Of a stretch of DNA of 64,000 nucleotides, positions 43,357-54,837 are shown one piece after another. Origin of the DNA: Escallonia rubra (lineage: Eukaryota; Streptophyta; Magnoliopsida; Escalloniales; Escalloniaceae). Below the pieces are notes generated by a model, which had not been told where the DNA came from, searched no databases, and saw only the letters and a list, made by a program, of their open reading frames with translations. The DNA lies in the NCBI GenBank assembly GCA_033065855.1, contig JAVXUO010001587.1, forward strand, positions 446,501 to 510,500, read 5' to 3'. Position numbers and translations under genes: made by a program. Positions within the stretch are counted from its first letter, which is position 1; every line of letters starts with the position of its first letter.

Positions 43357-45140
43357 TGTAAGACCCCAAATAATATATAATTAATTATTTTAATTCTTGG
43401 GCTACTTTTGAAGTTTTAATAATATTTTAGAATTCCTTTTGACTAAGTAACATATCTTTAGGGGCCTATGGAGTAATTTACCAAGTTTAGAGAAATAAAA
43501 AGACTAGTTAGTTTGTGTTTTATCGTTACATTAAGTCTAATCTTTAGAGAGAGGAAAAGAAAGAGAAAACTAGGGTTTTGGAGGATTGCAATCTTCTGTG
43601 CACAATTGGTAAGATTCTTGAACCCACTTTTGATTATAAGGATGAATTAGATGATATTAGAATTGCGATTGTTAAGATTTTAACGTAAGTGGGTTAATTA
43701 TAATATCTAGGTTTTGAGGTTTTCGGAAGCGATCGCAATTTGGTGAAGACTATTATATAAATTTGAGGTAAGGGGTTCATGTACATGTCTGCGTCATTAT
43801 CGCTATGCCATCGATTGATTTCGCTTTTCTGATTTTTGGTCAAAAATAAATTTATCTTTTGTTAAAAGTATTGGTATTTTTCAAATCTGAATTTTTTTTG
43901 TATAATCAAACCGATAATATCCATCATTAGAATTAATGTTTTTGCCCATCGTTTGTTGTGCTGTTTGCAGTCTAACGTGATTGTTCCCTTCTTTCTTTTT
44001 TTTACTGTTCGGCTGCTGCGCGGCTCTTGCCTTATATTGGCAGTTGGCAACTGCCAATCATTACAAAAGAAGTCATCAGCTTCTTTTATGAGAAGTTGCC
44101 GTCCAAATGGCAAAAGTGGCTTTGCCACTTGTCAAGTTCTTAATGGTTCACAAAGTTTGTTAACATTTTTCCCCATATTTAGTTATTTAAAATTTCTGGA
44201 ACCGTACCAGCTTGGATTCAAGTAATTCCACTTCCATTAAACTCGTCTCTTCGTCCTCTTCAATTCAAGTCTAATATCGAATAGTTTCTGAAATCATTAA
44301 GTAGTCCTTATTGGAATGCAAGTTTTTATACTTTTGCGACTGGTGTATCCGTGAGATACTTTGATTTCCGTTTGACTTCTTTGAATTGAACTAATATTTT
44401 AGAACATTCACGTGCTTAGGTTAACGTGGTGCCTTGACATGATATGGTAATTGCTACCGGTATGCAAACTTTGAACTTAGAACCTTCACGTAATTAGGTT
44501 TACGTGCTTTACTATCACGTATTACGTGATTGTATCGTATTCGATTATTAGTTCAATTATTCGAATGTGTTCCTTTAACTTTGACTTTGATTTGATATTT
44601 GATGGATTGGAATGTCCCGAAGTGGGATTATTGGTCGTGCTAAGATTTTCAATCGTCTTTGCACTTTGTTGTCATATGTTTTGTTGGACTCAGCTATATA
44701 TTATTGGATACCTGCGTTGTACTCCGTGGGTGTGTGCGTGTGATCTTTGCTGGGCTTTGTGCTCACTCCCCTTTTCTCCTCCCATTTCAGGTATTTAAGC
44801 TGAGACATCAGTAGAGGAGTTATCTATAAGCATGAGTCAGAATTGTTCTTTAATTATAGACTCTTTTTAGTGACTTGAAAATGAGAACTTGTAACAGTTT
44901 GATTAAGTAGCTTTTGGTAACCCCAATGTTTGGGAAGTGACTATTGTTATTAAATTTCCGCTGCATTTATTAGACTTTGAGGATAAATACAAATGCTTTT
45001 GATTTTGGGATACATTTAGAGCTCTGATTATCATTTTGAGGTTATGTTCTTGGTAAAATTCTTTGGGTATTATATTTCTGGTAAGCAGGAATATTTTGAA
45101 ATAGTATACGTAGGTCCGCCTCCAGGTCGGGGGCGTGACA
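43357..45140 (+). mobile_element. LTR 2 of the gag-only element (1,784 bp)
   Basis: The central LTR serves as 3' LTR of the first internal region and 5' LTR of the second. A few-base deletion shortens the GCGGCTGCTGTGCTC segment present in LTR 1 and LTR 3 (near 44,020). Confidence 0.96.
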
Positions 45141-45144
45141 GATT

Positions 45145-45156
45145 TGGTATCAGAGC
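45145..45156 (+). promoter_or_regulatory. primer-binding site, copy 2
   Basis: TGGTATCAGAGC with the same GATT spacer after LTR 2. Confidence 0.92.
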
Positions 45157-45326
45157 ATAGGTTTAAGATTCTGTAGACTCTTTAGACTTAAGCTTTGAAT
45201 GATTTGAGATGAACTTTATGATGTTTGAGATATAGTTCTGAGTAGTCTAGTTTTACTATTACTTCTATTTGAAGCGTTTACACAATAAGTTGTGATCTTA
45301 TAAGCTTTTTTGCTATCTCAGGAGCT

Positions 45327-46315
45327 ATGCCGCCACGTGCAGCTAGAGGGGGTACTAGAGGTGGTCGTAGGGGTAATGATGTCACTGGGGTCAACGTGGA
45401 AGCAGAAGCCTTTCCTACTCCTTTGACTGCAGATACCATCAAGGCATTCAACCGTTTGAACTGTCCCATGTTTGTTAAGGCGGATAAGCCATAGGATGCG
45501 GAGGCCTGACTGAGCAAGTTAGAGAAGATATTTAAGCTCTTAAACATCACCGATTGTCAGAAAGTGGACCTAGCCATATACCAGTTAGAAAATGAGGCTG
45601 ACCAATGGTGGAAAATGGTCGAGAGAACTTTGAGTGTTGAGGAGGAACAGGCTTTGACTTGGGCATGTTTCCAGGAAATATTTCTTACCAAATACTTCCC
45701 TAGAAATGTGAAGGATGATATGGTGGAAGAGTTCTTAAAGTTAGAGCAAGGAGAGGATGAAACTGTGAAAGACTACGAGGCTAGATTTGCTAGATTGTCA
45801 AGGTTTGCGACACATGTAATAGATACTGAGGAGAGACGTGCGACACGTTTTAAGAATGGACTAAGGTACGGCATAAGGAAGTTCTTAACCGCTGTAACTT
45901 TACAGACAAGGCTCAGAGAGTGGAGAAAGATGTCGAAGCGGGACGTAAGTACTACAAGGAGCAAAGACAGAAGAGAGGCAGAGAAGAGAATAGCTCAAGG
46001 GGCAATGATGTGGTTCAACCCAAGAGTAAGAACAACAACTTAGCTACTAAGGAACCATTTAAAAATACCCAGGAGCCTGTCGAAGCTTGCAAAACTTGTG
46101 GGAAGAACCATAGAGGTGTGTGTTATTGGGAGAGCGGCGAATGTTTTAATTGCCAGCAGCAAGGACATAGGATTCGAGATTGCCCTCAGCCGCTTAGACC
46201 ACAATTTAGTCAGGGTAGGGGGATACAGAATCAGCTGCCAGGAAATAATCAAGCTGGAACAACTCGGGCTCGAGCTTATGCCTTGACAGAGAAGGATGCC
46301 ACTATATCTCCATGA
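45327..46315 (+). pseudogene. gag, copy 2 (two shared stops and a frameshift)
   Basis: Nearly identical to copy 1 and carrying the same TAG at codon 56 (45,492) and TGA at codon 61 (45,507). The third stop of copy 1 is not present (GTGGAG instead of GTGTAG). A 19-base deletion near 45,903 shifts the frame, so the zinc-knuckle part (CFNCQQQGHRIRDC) continues in another frame from 45,920 to 46,315. Confidence 0.95.
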
Positions 46316-46528
46316 TGTAGTGACATGTAAATTTTACATAGTTCAGCTAGAACTTATGCTTTGAGTGATGCTTGTTCCTTATTTTCATAGTCTCTATATA
46401 TTTGCTCGTGAGCTTTGGTACTCAGTTAGAACCTTTAGGTAGTGGAAACTCTGAGAGTCTGTAGATGTGATTGTGTATCCATATTCGGTGACTGAGGTGC
46501 ATAAATTTCGAGGACGAAATTTTTTTTT
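46316..46528 (+). pseudogene. protease stub, copy 2
   Basis: Same sequence and same deletion junction as 43,131-43,343. Confidence 0.65.
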
Positions 46529-46541
46529 AAGGAGGAGAGAA
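46529..46541 (+). promoter_or_regulatory. polypurine tract, copy 2
   Basis: AAGGAGGAGAGAA directly precedes LTR 3. Confidence 0.9.
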
Positions 46542-48333
46542 TGTAAGACCCCAAATAATATATAATTAATTATTTTAATTCTTGGGCTACTTTTGAAGTT
46601 TTAATAATATTTTAGAATTCCTTTTGAATAAGTAACATATCTTTAGGGGCCTATGGAGTAATTTACCAAGTTTAGAGAAATAGAAAGACTAGTTAGTTTG
46701 TGTTTTATCGTTAAATTAAGTCTGATCTTTAGAGAGAGGAAAAGAAAGAGAAAACTAGGGTTTTGGAGGATTGCAATCTTCTGTGCACAATTGTTAAGAT
46801 TCTTGAACCCACTTTTGATTATAAGGATGTCTTAGATGATATTAGAATTGTGATTGTTAAGATTTTAACGTAAGTGGGTTAATTATAATATCTAGGTTTT
46901 GAGGTTTTCGGAAGCGATCGCAATTTGGTGAAGACTATTATATAAATTTGAGGTAAGGGTTTCATGTACATGTCTGCGTCATTATCGCTATGCCATCGAT
47001 TGATTTCGCTTTTCTGATTTTTGGTCAACAATAAATTTATCTTTTGTTAAAAGTATTGGTATTTGTCAAATCTGAATTTTTTTTGTATAATCAAACCGAT
47101 AATATCCATCATTAGAATTAATGTTTTTGCCCATCGTTTGTTGTGCCGTTTGCAGTCTAACATGACCGTTCCCTTCTTTCTTTTTTTTGCTGTTCGGCTG
47201 CTGCGCGGCTGCTGTGCTCTTGCCTTATATTGGCAGTTGGCAATTGCCAATCATTACAAAAGAAGTCATCAGCTTCTTTTATGAGAAGTTGCCGTCCAAA
47301 TGGCAAAAGTGGCTTTGCCACTTGTCATGTTCTTAATGGTTCACAAAGTTTGTTAACATTTTTCCCCATATTTAGTTATTTGAAATTTCTGGAACCGTAC
47401 CAGCTTGGATTCAAGTAATTCCACTTCCATTAAACTCGTCTCTTCGTCCTCTTCAATTCTAGTCTAATATCGAATAGTTTCTGAAATCATTAAGTAGTCC
47501 TTATTGGAATGCAAGTTTTTATACTTTTGCGACTGGTGTATCCGTGAGATACTTTGATTTCCGTTTGACTTCTTTGAATTGAACTAATATTTTAGAACAT
47601 TCACGTGCTTAGGTTAACGTGGTGCCATGACATGATATGGTAATTGCTACCGGTATGCAAACTTTGAATTTAGAACATTCACGTACTTAGGTTAACGTGC
47701 TTTACAGTCACGTATTACGTGATTGTATCGTATTCAATTATTAGTTCAATTATTCGAATGTGTTCCTTTAACTTTGACTTTGATTTGATATTTGATGGAT
47801 TGGAATGTCCCGAAGTGGGATTATTGGTCGTGCTAAGATTTTCAATCGTCTTTGCACTTTGTTGTCATATGTTTTGTTGGACTCAGCTATATATTATTGG
47901 ATACCTGCGTTGTACTCCGTGGGTGTGTGCGTGTGATATTTGCTGGGCTTTGTGCTCACCCCCCTTTTCTCCTCCCATTTCAGGTATTTAAGCTGAGACA
48001 TCAGTAGAGGAGTTATTTATAAGCATGAGTCAGAATTGTTCTTTAATTATAGACTCTTTTTAGTGACTTGAAAATGAGAACTTGTAACAGTTTGATGAAG
48101 TAGCTTTTGGTAACCCCAATGTTTGGGAAGTGACTATTGTTATTAAATTTACGCTGCATTTATTAGACTTAGAGGATAAATACAAATGCTTTTGATTTTG
48201 GGATACATTTAGAGCTCTGATTATCATTTTGAGGTTATGTTCTTGGTAAAATTCTTTGGGTATTATATTTCTGGTAAGCAGGAATATTTTCAAATAGTAT
48301 ACGTAGGTCCGCTTCCGGGTCGGGGGCGTGACA
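46542..48333 (+). mobile_element. LTR 3 of the gag-only element (1,792 bp)
   Basis: Starts TGTAAGACCCC and ends GGGGGCGTGACA at the right target duplication. Substitutions private to this copy include CTTCCGGGTCGG near the end, where LTR 1 and 2 have CCTCCAGGTCGG. Confidence 0.96.
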
Positions 48334-48338
48334 TGTTT

Positions 48339-49749
48339 TAAGGGCTGCAGCGCGGGGGGGGGGTGGGGGTGGGATATGGTGTGTGTTTTACAGGCTACAG
48401 TAAGGGCCGGAGGTGTATGTCTTAGGGACTACAGCATGTGTGTATGGGTGTGCAAACAGTGTGGATGAGTGTGTATTTGTGCAACTGTTTTGAGTGTATG
48501 TGTGTCCCAAATGAGTGCTTGTCTGTGTGAGTTTAGTGAGTGAGTGAATGGAGGGAAATAAGTGTAGCTTATGACGTGCCGGGTGTGATTGCTGTGAGGT
48601 ATGGAGTGGAAACAAATTCTATACCTCATTGACAATAACATCGACCTTAATGGGGGAAAATAGACTCACCACGAGAACAAAAGTAAGTCACTATCTTATA
48701 GTGAATATGAAACCGACCCCAAACCTAGAATCCACAGATGCGTTTCATGGAAGAGCGAGCACCTCTGAAGCATGGACACCCCTCTTAGGGGGGGGGGGGT
48801 TTGGTGTCCTAAACGGACGGACACCCCGACACCCTCCGGACACCGCCCGACACGTGTCCGACACCGCCCGACACGTGTCCGACACCGCCAATCGGTGTCC
48901 GATATTGTTTTTTATTTTCCGACACTGTGTCGGACACTTCATCGAGGAGTGTCGGACACGGTGATGTGCAGCGTCCGACCGTTTGGGGCTACTTTGGAAT
49001 TTTTGGAACTAATTTCGGGGGTCAATCGGTATTAAATGTAAGAAGTGGGGTTTTTTTTAAGAGAAATTGATTGTGCCCTAAATCCCTAATCTGAAAAAAC
49101 AAACATTTGCGAATCTCACCTTACGGCCGAGAGCTTGGAAGCACCTGACGGAAGCCATTATCGACTTGTAGCTGTCGCCGGAGCTGTTCGTGACCATTCC
49201 GAAGCCGAAGCCGACGATTCCAAGTGTACACCTGGAATCACAAAGGATTCCAAAGCTTTTACACAATTCGACGATTCCAGTCGAAGCCGACGATTCCAAA
49301 GCTTTTACCCGCTGGAGCATAGCACTAGTTTATGGGGGGGTTAGAAGCTTTCATTTTATTGACATAATATTCCTGCGACACACCACCCCACTTGATAGAT
49401 CACAACAAATCCTAACTATATACTACACCACAACGGCCATAGCTAAGCTCCTTTGTGTCAGCACAAGGCAGGATTGGTTTTCACGCTCTCCAAGGGAATA
49501 ACAAACCAGAACAATTAAAAGAGTTTTAGCGACAAAGCTTTGTTACTACTTTTGCTTTTGTCGCAACACTAACAAGACAAGCCACTAATCATTTGCACCA
49601 ACATATTTTTTTCCATTCACAAGGATTCGAGCAGTATTTTTTTCAGTTCTAGAATATCAAATTAGCTGTAACTACCCCAAGTTAGCCCTAATTAGCAAAT
49701 CTTTGAACTTTGGTGGTTTTTTTTTTGTCTTCGTTGAGATCCAGTGATT
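48339..49749. mobile_element. CACTA element, right part (terminus lost)
   Basis: It continues the GT-rich text interrupted at 40,143. It carries a GGGG-rich patch (48,353-48,372), a short palindromic minisatellite (48,815-48,970) and CACTA-type subterminal words (TTTTAGCGACAAAGC at 49,524, TTTTGTCGCAACACT at 49,556). No proper CTTGTAGTG right end is seen. The sequence ends in a weak CCAGTG just before Tat LTR sequence resumes. Minus-strand frames at 49,078-49,320 are not recognisable. Confidence 0.55.
48815..48970. repeat. GACACGTGTCCGACACC minisatellite
   Basis: The phrase CGACACGTGTCCGACACCGCC occurs twice in tandem, with four to five further related words (GTGTCGGACACTTCATC, GTGTCGGACACGG). 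The core GACACGTGTC is a perfect palindrome. Confidence 0.85.
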
Positions 49750-50012
49750 GGAATAATCTCTCATTAATCTGGTAAAACTCCCTAATTAAATGGGGAAGTA
49801 AATAAACCACTAAGGAAGACTCTATAAAAGGAAAATGCGGGAACTAAGAAAGGCAAGTGAATTCCTTTGAGTTTACATTATAATCTCCTGAAATATCTTC
49901 TGACTTAGGCACCGGATATTTCCCGCCGGAAATCTTTCCGGCAAATCACCGGTGTTATCTTTTTCTTGTGCAGGCTTATTCACAAATCAAGTTTCAGATT
50001 TCATCCGCAACA
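49750..50012 (+). mobile_element. 3' LTR of the Tat element, right part
   Basis: It resumes at GAATAATCTCTCATTAATC, matching 33,083 onward of the 5' LTR, and runs through the CTATAAAAGGA box to the true LTR end ATCCGCAACA. About 130 bases present in the 5' LTR (32,962-33,080) are missing between 39,333 and this point. Confidence 0.92.
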
Positions 50013-53000
50013 ATTTTATTCAGATATTAAAATAAATTTAATAATGGAGACTTCTTTTGTGTGATCATGAGTATCACTGAGTTTCTGTTTAGTTATCTGT
50101 GCAGTTTTACTAAATATAAAATCGCTTCCAGAATCTCAGTATCCACTATATGGAATAAAAACTTTTGCTGAATTTTAGCTTAGGTCAATTTTTGCACCAC
50201 ATTTAACAATTTGTCTTGATCTTTACATAAGATAAAAGTTGTGATTGAGCCCACTAAAGCCTCTCTCACGGCCATTGCTTCAGCATTCTCTGAGTTTAGC
50301 GCTTGTGTCTATGAACTGATTGTCATTATGCTGCTCATTGTTCTCTTTGATAACAATGCTTAATTCGGCTCTTCTAGCAATCTTGGTCCATGCTGGATCT
50401 GCTTTGATATCGATGGGCACGTCATCGAACTGCTCATTGTTCTATTTAGTTTTCCTATAATATCGGATGGGCATGTCATTGAACTGCTATCTTTAAGATC
50501 AACGGTAGGGTTCTTACCTCCTTTCAAAATAAATAAATAAATAGAGGTGCATGCTAGCTTCTTGTCTAAGGTCTTAAAGAAGGTCATGTATTATTATATA
50601 AAGATTTACATCTTGACCGCCCATACAAGGCCGGTTCTACTATATATCATGCCACATGGCTTGCATACAAATTTTAGCATTTCATGCATAGTCGTTAAAC
50701 TCGCATAGAGACCGGAAATTGTTGTTTAAATGATTTTCAATCCATGCCTTGGGAATCAATTCATTATTCTACTCCACTTGCAGAACCAAAAAAAAAATAT
50801 TTGACTAAGGATCCTCTGTTTTGCTGAAACAACTTAATGATAAAAGATTATCGTTGTTACTAAAAATTAGGGTAACAATCTTTTATTGATAAAAATAGCT
50901 TTAAGTTTCTTTTGCAGTAGAAGATCATAATGCAAACCTTATTGGTAACATAAAATAAAGTTGTGATGGCTGAAAAGTAATTTTTTGTTTGGTAATTTAG
51001 CTTAGTAGAAAAGGGAACAATTAAGTACGGCATATGTTCTCCAAACCATAGTGGAATAGCTCTAGTCCCTTGGACTATCATCGTGTCTCGGGAATGAGAC
51101 TCCACTAGCCGCCCCATTTCTTCCAATTCGCTCAACTTTATTTGTTCAGTAGATATGTTTTCACAATTTTCACGTAATAATGAAAGAAAATCATATAGAC
51201 TGCAAAATTATGTGCAAAGTGGTTGCGATGATCCTCAAACTAGTTTATTGTGATTACCCACAACCCTCAAAAAATATAAAAAGTAAAACCTGCTTAACAA
51301 GGAAAGAATAAAAAATAATAGTAAATTGTTTGTCCTTTCGTAGAGACGTTTTGCACTCATTCGAACAAAACTATATCAGGCAAGATATTTCTGTGCTGCT
51401 TGATTTTAGTGATGAAAAACTATCATTCAAACAGTCTATCTCTATTGTTGTGTTTAAAATATAATCAATGATATAAAACATAGGTATATCCGTTAAAATC
51501 TGTTCACTCTCCGTGGATCGAAGTTTAGAAATTGCAACAGTACTCTTTTAAATGATAAGCAGTGTTGACATACGAGAATGCAAAATGTAGTCACGCTTCA
51601 TTGGAATAGATAAAGGTCAAAATGATGTTGGACTTCTTTTTTAAGTGTCAAGGGATCGGATCTAGCCTACTTGGGAAATTGGAAACCATGTGGGATCGTT
51701 TAGTTGTTCGCAAAATACAATAATTAATGCCAGAACGTAGAAATGGTACACCCTCTTGTCAAAACAGGTTGATGTGCGGCAGTTCAACTGTACTTGGTGA
51801 AAGAGGTCAAATTTAACTTTTGAGGTGGGAAAGTTGCCGCTCTAATTTTCTCAGTATCATCTAATAGCCACCCCTTTTTTTAATATTTAAGAAAAAAATG
51901 GCGTCAGATGAAAACAAAAGATTTATAAAAAAAAGTATTAAGAAGCAAAGTTGATCACCATATGAGCACATGGTACAAGCAGGAAGGATTTGAACAAGTA
52001 GTTTTCGGCAGTTGCAAAACAGTTGCAATTAAAAAAGATAAAAGGAAGAAGTAAGACAAAGAAATGACGCAACTAGTTCTTTTGAATTCTTCTTCCTTCT
52101 TTTCTTGTTCTTTATGTTTAAAGGCTTTTACCGTCTAGTTTCTAGACATGGAAACATTGTACTTTGTAAATGCTCACAGTTATTTAAAAAGCTTTATTTG
52201 TCTTTTTAAGGCGTGCAGTCTTTCTAATTTTAACTTAGTTTTCAATGTTTAGAAAAGTACTAAACAAGTGGCACAAAAAAAACTCACACATTAATTAAAA
52301 GTTTGTCGACGAGTGCAAATAAATTCATGTGTCACTGATGTAAGAGAGAAAAGTTTAGTCGCTAAAAAAGTATGTTATAATTTGTAGTTGAAAAAGTCTC
52401 GAAAATGCTGTCACTGTACTTAATGCTATCGCTCATTAGAGTTGTAAAATCATTTGGTGCAACCCTCCTGACTACGACATAAATGTATAAATTTATCAAA
52501 TCTCGAAACCATAATGGATTAGCTCTAGTCTCTTAGCTTATCATCGTGCATGGGAAATGAGACTCCACCAGCGCCCATTTATTCCAATTCACTCAACTTT
52601 AGTTGCCGGGATGATCCCCAAACTAATTGATTATGATTATCTACAACCCTCCATACAAGAGACAACAGTAAATCGTAAAAATGCTTTCTACGCATTGGAA
52701 CAAAACTATATTAGGTAAGATTTGTACAATATTTTTGTCATAGTAATTTTAGCGATGAAAAATTATCACTAAAGCAGTTTGTCGCTGTTGTGTTTTTTAA
52801 AATAAATTTAACAATATTATTTTTTTAAAACAATGATATTGTACGTCTATTGAAATATGTCGACTACCTCTGGATCGAAGTTTAGAAACTGCAACGGCAC
52901 TCTTTCAATTGGAAAGCCATGTTGGCATACGAGAATACAAAATGTAGTCACGGTTAATTTGAATAGAGGTAAAAATGATGTTCGATCTCCATTTAAGTGT

Positions 53001-54837
53001 CAAGATCAGATCCAGCGTGCTTGGAAAATTGAAAAACGACGTGCAATCGTTTAGTTATTTGCAAAATACCATTAACAATGCCCATAACTTAGAAATGGCA
53101 CACCATCTTGTTTCTTTTCTTTCTTTCTTTTATTTTTTGGCAGCAAAATAAGAAACCCAAAATAGGTTGATGTACGGTCCCAATCCCTTGCAGTTGGGAG
53201 TTTTAGCTGTACTTTTGGAGACTGGGCATACATTAACTAGAAATCATATTATCCTCGAACAAATATATGGTTTAATCTGCAATCAATTAAATCCATAACA
53301 TCTACGGCACCATAGCCTATTTGGAGAAAACCAAAACTTGCCAAGGTCAAACAGCATGTGCCCACAATATGCATTGGACAACAACTCAGGTTCTAGTTTA
53401 GAATTTGTTCACTCACTGGTGCATGAGCCGCCCATTGTTTTCACCCCTTGTTTTCTTTCAATCCGGAACTTCAAGTGTGCCTTATTTTATTTTGCTTCAA
53501 TGGAACTGGACAATCTGGCGAGGAGGAATCTTTCTTAAACAGATTAGACGGTGATAAGATTCTTATTTAATAAATTAGTTGACACTTTTAGCAGTATATT
53601 GTTGCTGTAATGATTCAAAAAATTTAGCCCAACAGTTCTTACTTATCTTCACATTCTAATGCCTAAAGAATTTTAAACAGACTCATATAAGACAGACCCT
53701 CGAGTTAGCAGGTGATAACCAATGTACTAACTCCTTCATTCAGGTTCTCTTATTGGTATTCAATATTCATGGTGAAGATTACTTCAAATGGGCAGTCTTT
53801 TTGTTCTGACTAGAATATCTGGATTTGTCCTTATTTTTTCCCATTAAATAGCAAAAAGAAACAAGTGCATATTACCAAGAATCAACTCCGTAGAGCTACA
53901 CAAAAAGATCAAGAAAGCGAACAACGAGAATTATCGTTCTCCGATTGTACAATCCAAATCCACATGCCTCTGATGATAAGAAAATAATCAGAAAATCAAG
54001 CTATAGTAAGTATGACCTTGTACTACAATACGCTATTTGACGATAACAGTACCGAATATATATAATAACAGTATGCTTCTAAATTTTATCGCCCTGAAAG
54101 TGACTCTAAAAGTACAACTGTATTATCAACTTCCATTGCTAAAACTATATGACATCGCATCAATATTCATTGTGAAGATTAACTTATAAGCCAGGAGCTT
54201 TTGTGAAAATGCAAGTGCTAACTTATTCAGGTTCTCTTGTTGGTATTCAATATTCATTGTGAAGATTAGTTCAAATGGCCAGTCTTTTTGTTCTGCCTAG
54301 AATCACTGAATTTGTCCTTATTTTTTTCCATTAAATAGCAAAAAGAGACAAGTGCATATTACAGAGAAACAACTCAGTGGAGCTACACAAAAAGATCAAG
54401 AAAGTGAACAACGAGAATTATCGTTCTCCGATTGTACAATCCAAATCCACATGCCTCTGATGATAAGAAAACCAGAAATCAAGCTATAGTAAGTATAGTC
54501 TTATACTACAATACGCTATCTGACGATAACAATACCGAATAGATATAAATACAGTATGCTTCTAAATTTTATCGTCCTGAAGGTGACTCTAAAATTACAA
54601 CTATATTATCATATTATTTCAGAGTTGTAGTCTTTTAAACAATCTTGTATACTTGCAGCAAATGACAATTATATACTTGCATAAATGGAAGCAAGTCTTG
54701 AAACGGCATCAATTGCGCCGCACTGTGTCACAGTAATACCACCTCATCCACTCATCAAGTAATTTGCCAATTCGAATAACCAGTACAAGATGTTCACAGC
54801 CACATAGAGTTAATGTTGGCAGCTAGAAAAGAAAAGA
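50013..54837. repeat. family X, copy C (main part)
   Basis: It resumes with ATTCAGATATTAAAATAAAT (compare 28,786) right after the Tat target duplication. The block 50,810-51,965 matches 30,250-31,435. The block 51,970-53,394 matches copy A, and 53,400-54,837 matches 29,220-30,030. Differences include an extra ~385 bases at 50,263-50,648 relative to copy B. The minus-strand frame at 50,860-51,135 (KLSELEEMGRLVESHS, RAIPLWFGE) and the plus-strand frame at 52,857-53,054 recur in other copies but are unrecognised. Confidence 0.85.
53740..54610. repeat. ~390-bp direct duplication inside copy C
   Basis: Sequence starting CAGGTTCTCTT at 53,740 recurs at 54,229, offset 489 bases. It includes the blocks TCTCCGATTGTACAATCC (53,938 and 54,422) and AATCAAGCTATAGTAAGTAT (53,995 and 54,478). 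Copies A and B have a single version, so the duplication is specific to copy C. Confidence 0.92.

Larger units (their letters stand above)
40144..48338 (+). mobile_element. gag-only Ty3/gypsy element with three LTRs (LTR-gag-LTR-gag-LTR)
   Basis: Three near-identical LTRs and two internal regions are bounded by a perfect 5-bp duplication TGTTT (40,144-40,148 and 48,334-48,338), so the whole structure occupies one insertion site. Each internal region has a primer-binding site, a broken gag, a short protease stub and a polypurine tract, with no RT or integrase. It matches the concept of non-autonomous terminal-repeat gag elements. Any movement would depend on pol supplied by a relative. Confidence 0.95.
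32913..50012 (+). mobile_element. nested composite: Tat-lineage Ty3/gypsy element carrying CACTA and gag-only elements
   Basis: The outer element begins with LTR sequence TGATATGAG at 32,913 and ends ATCCGCAACA at 50,012, inside family X. Its own sequence is 32,913-39,333 plus 49,750-50,012. The remainder (39,334-49,749) was added later. Outer element order: 5' LTR, pol remnant, antisense ORF, tandem array, polypurine tract, 3' LTR. The gag, protease and most of the reverse transcriptase are deleted between the 5' LTR and 33,287. Confidence 0.9.
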
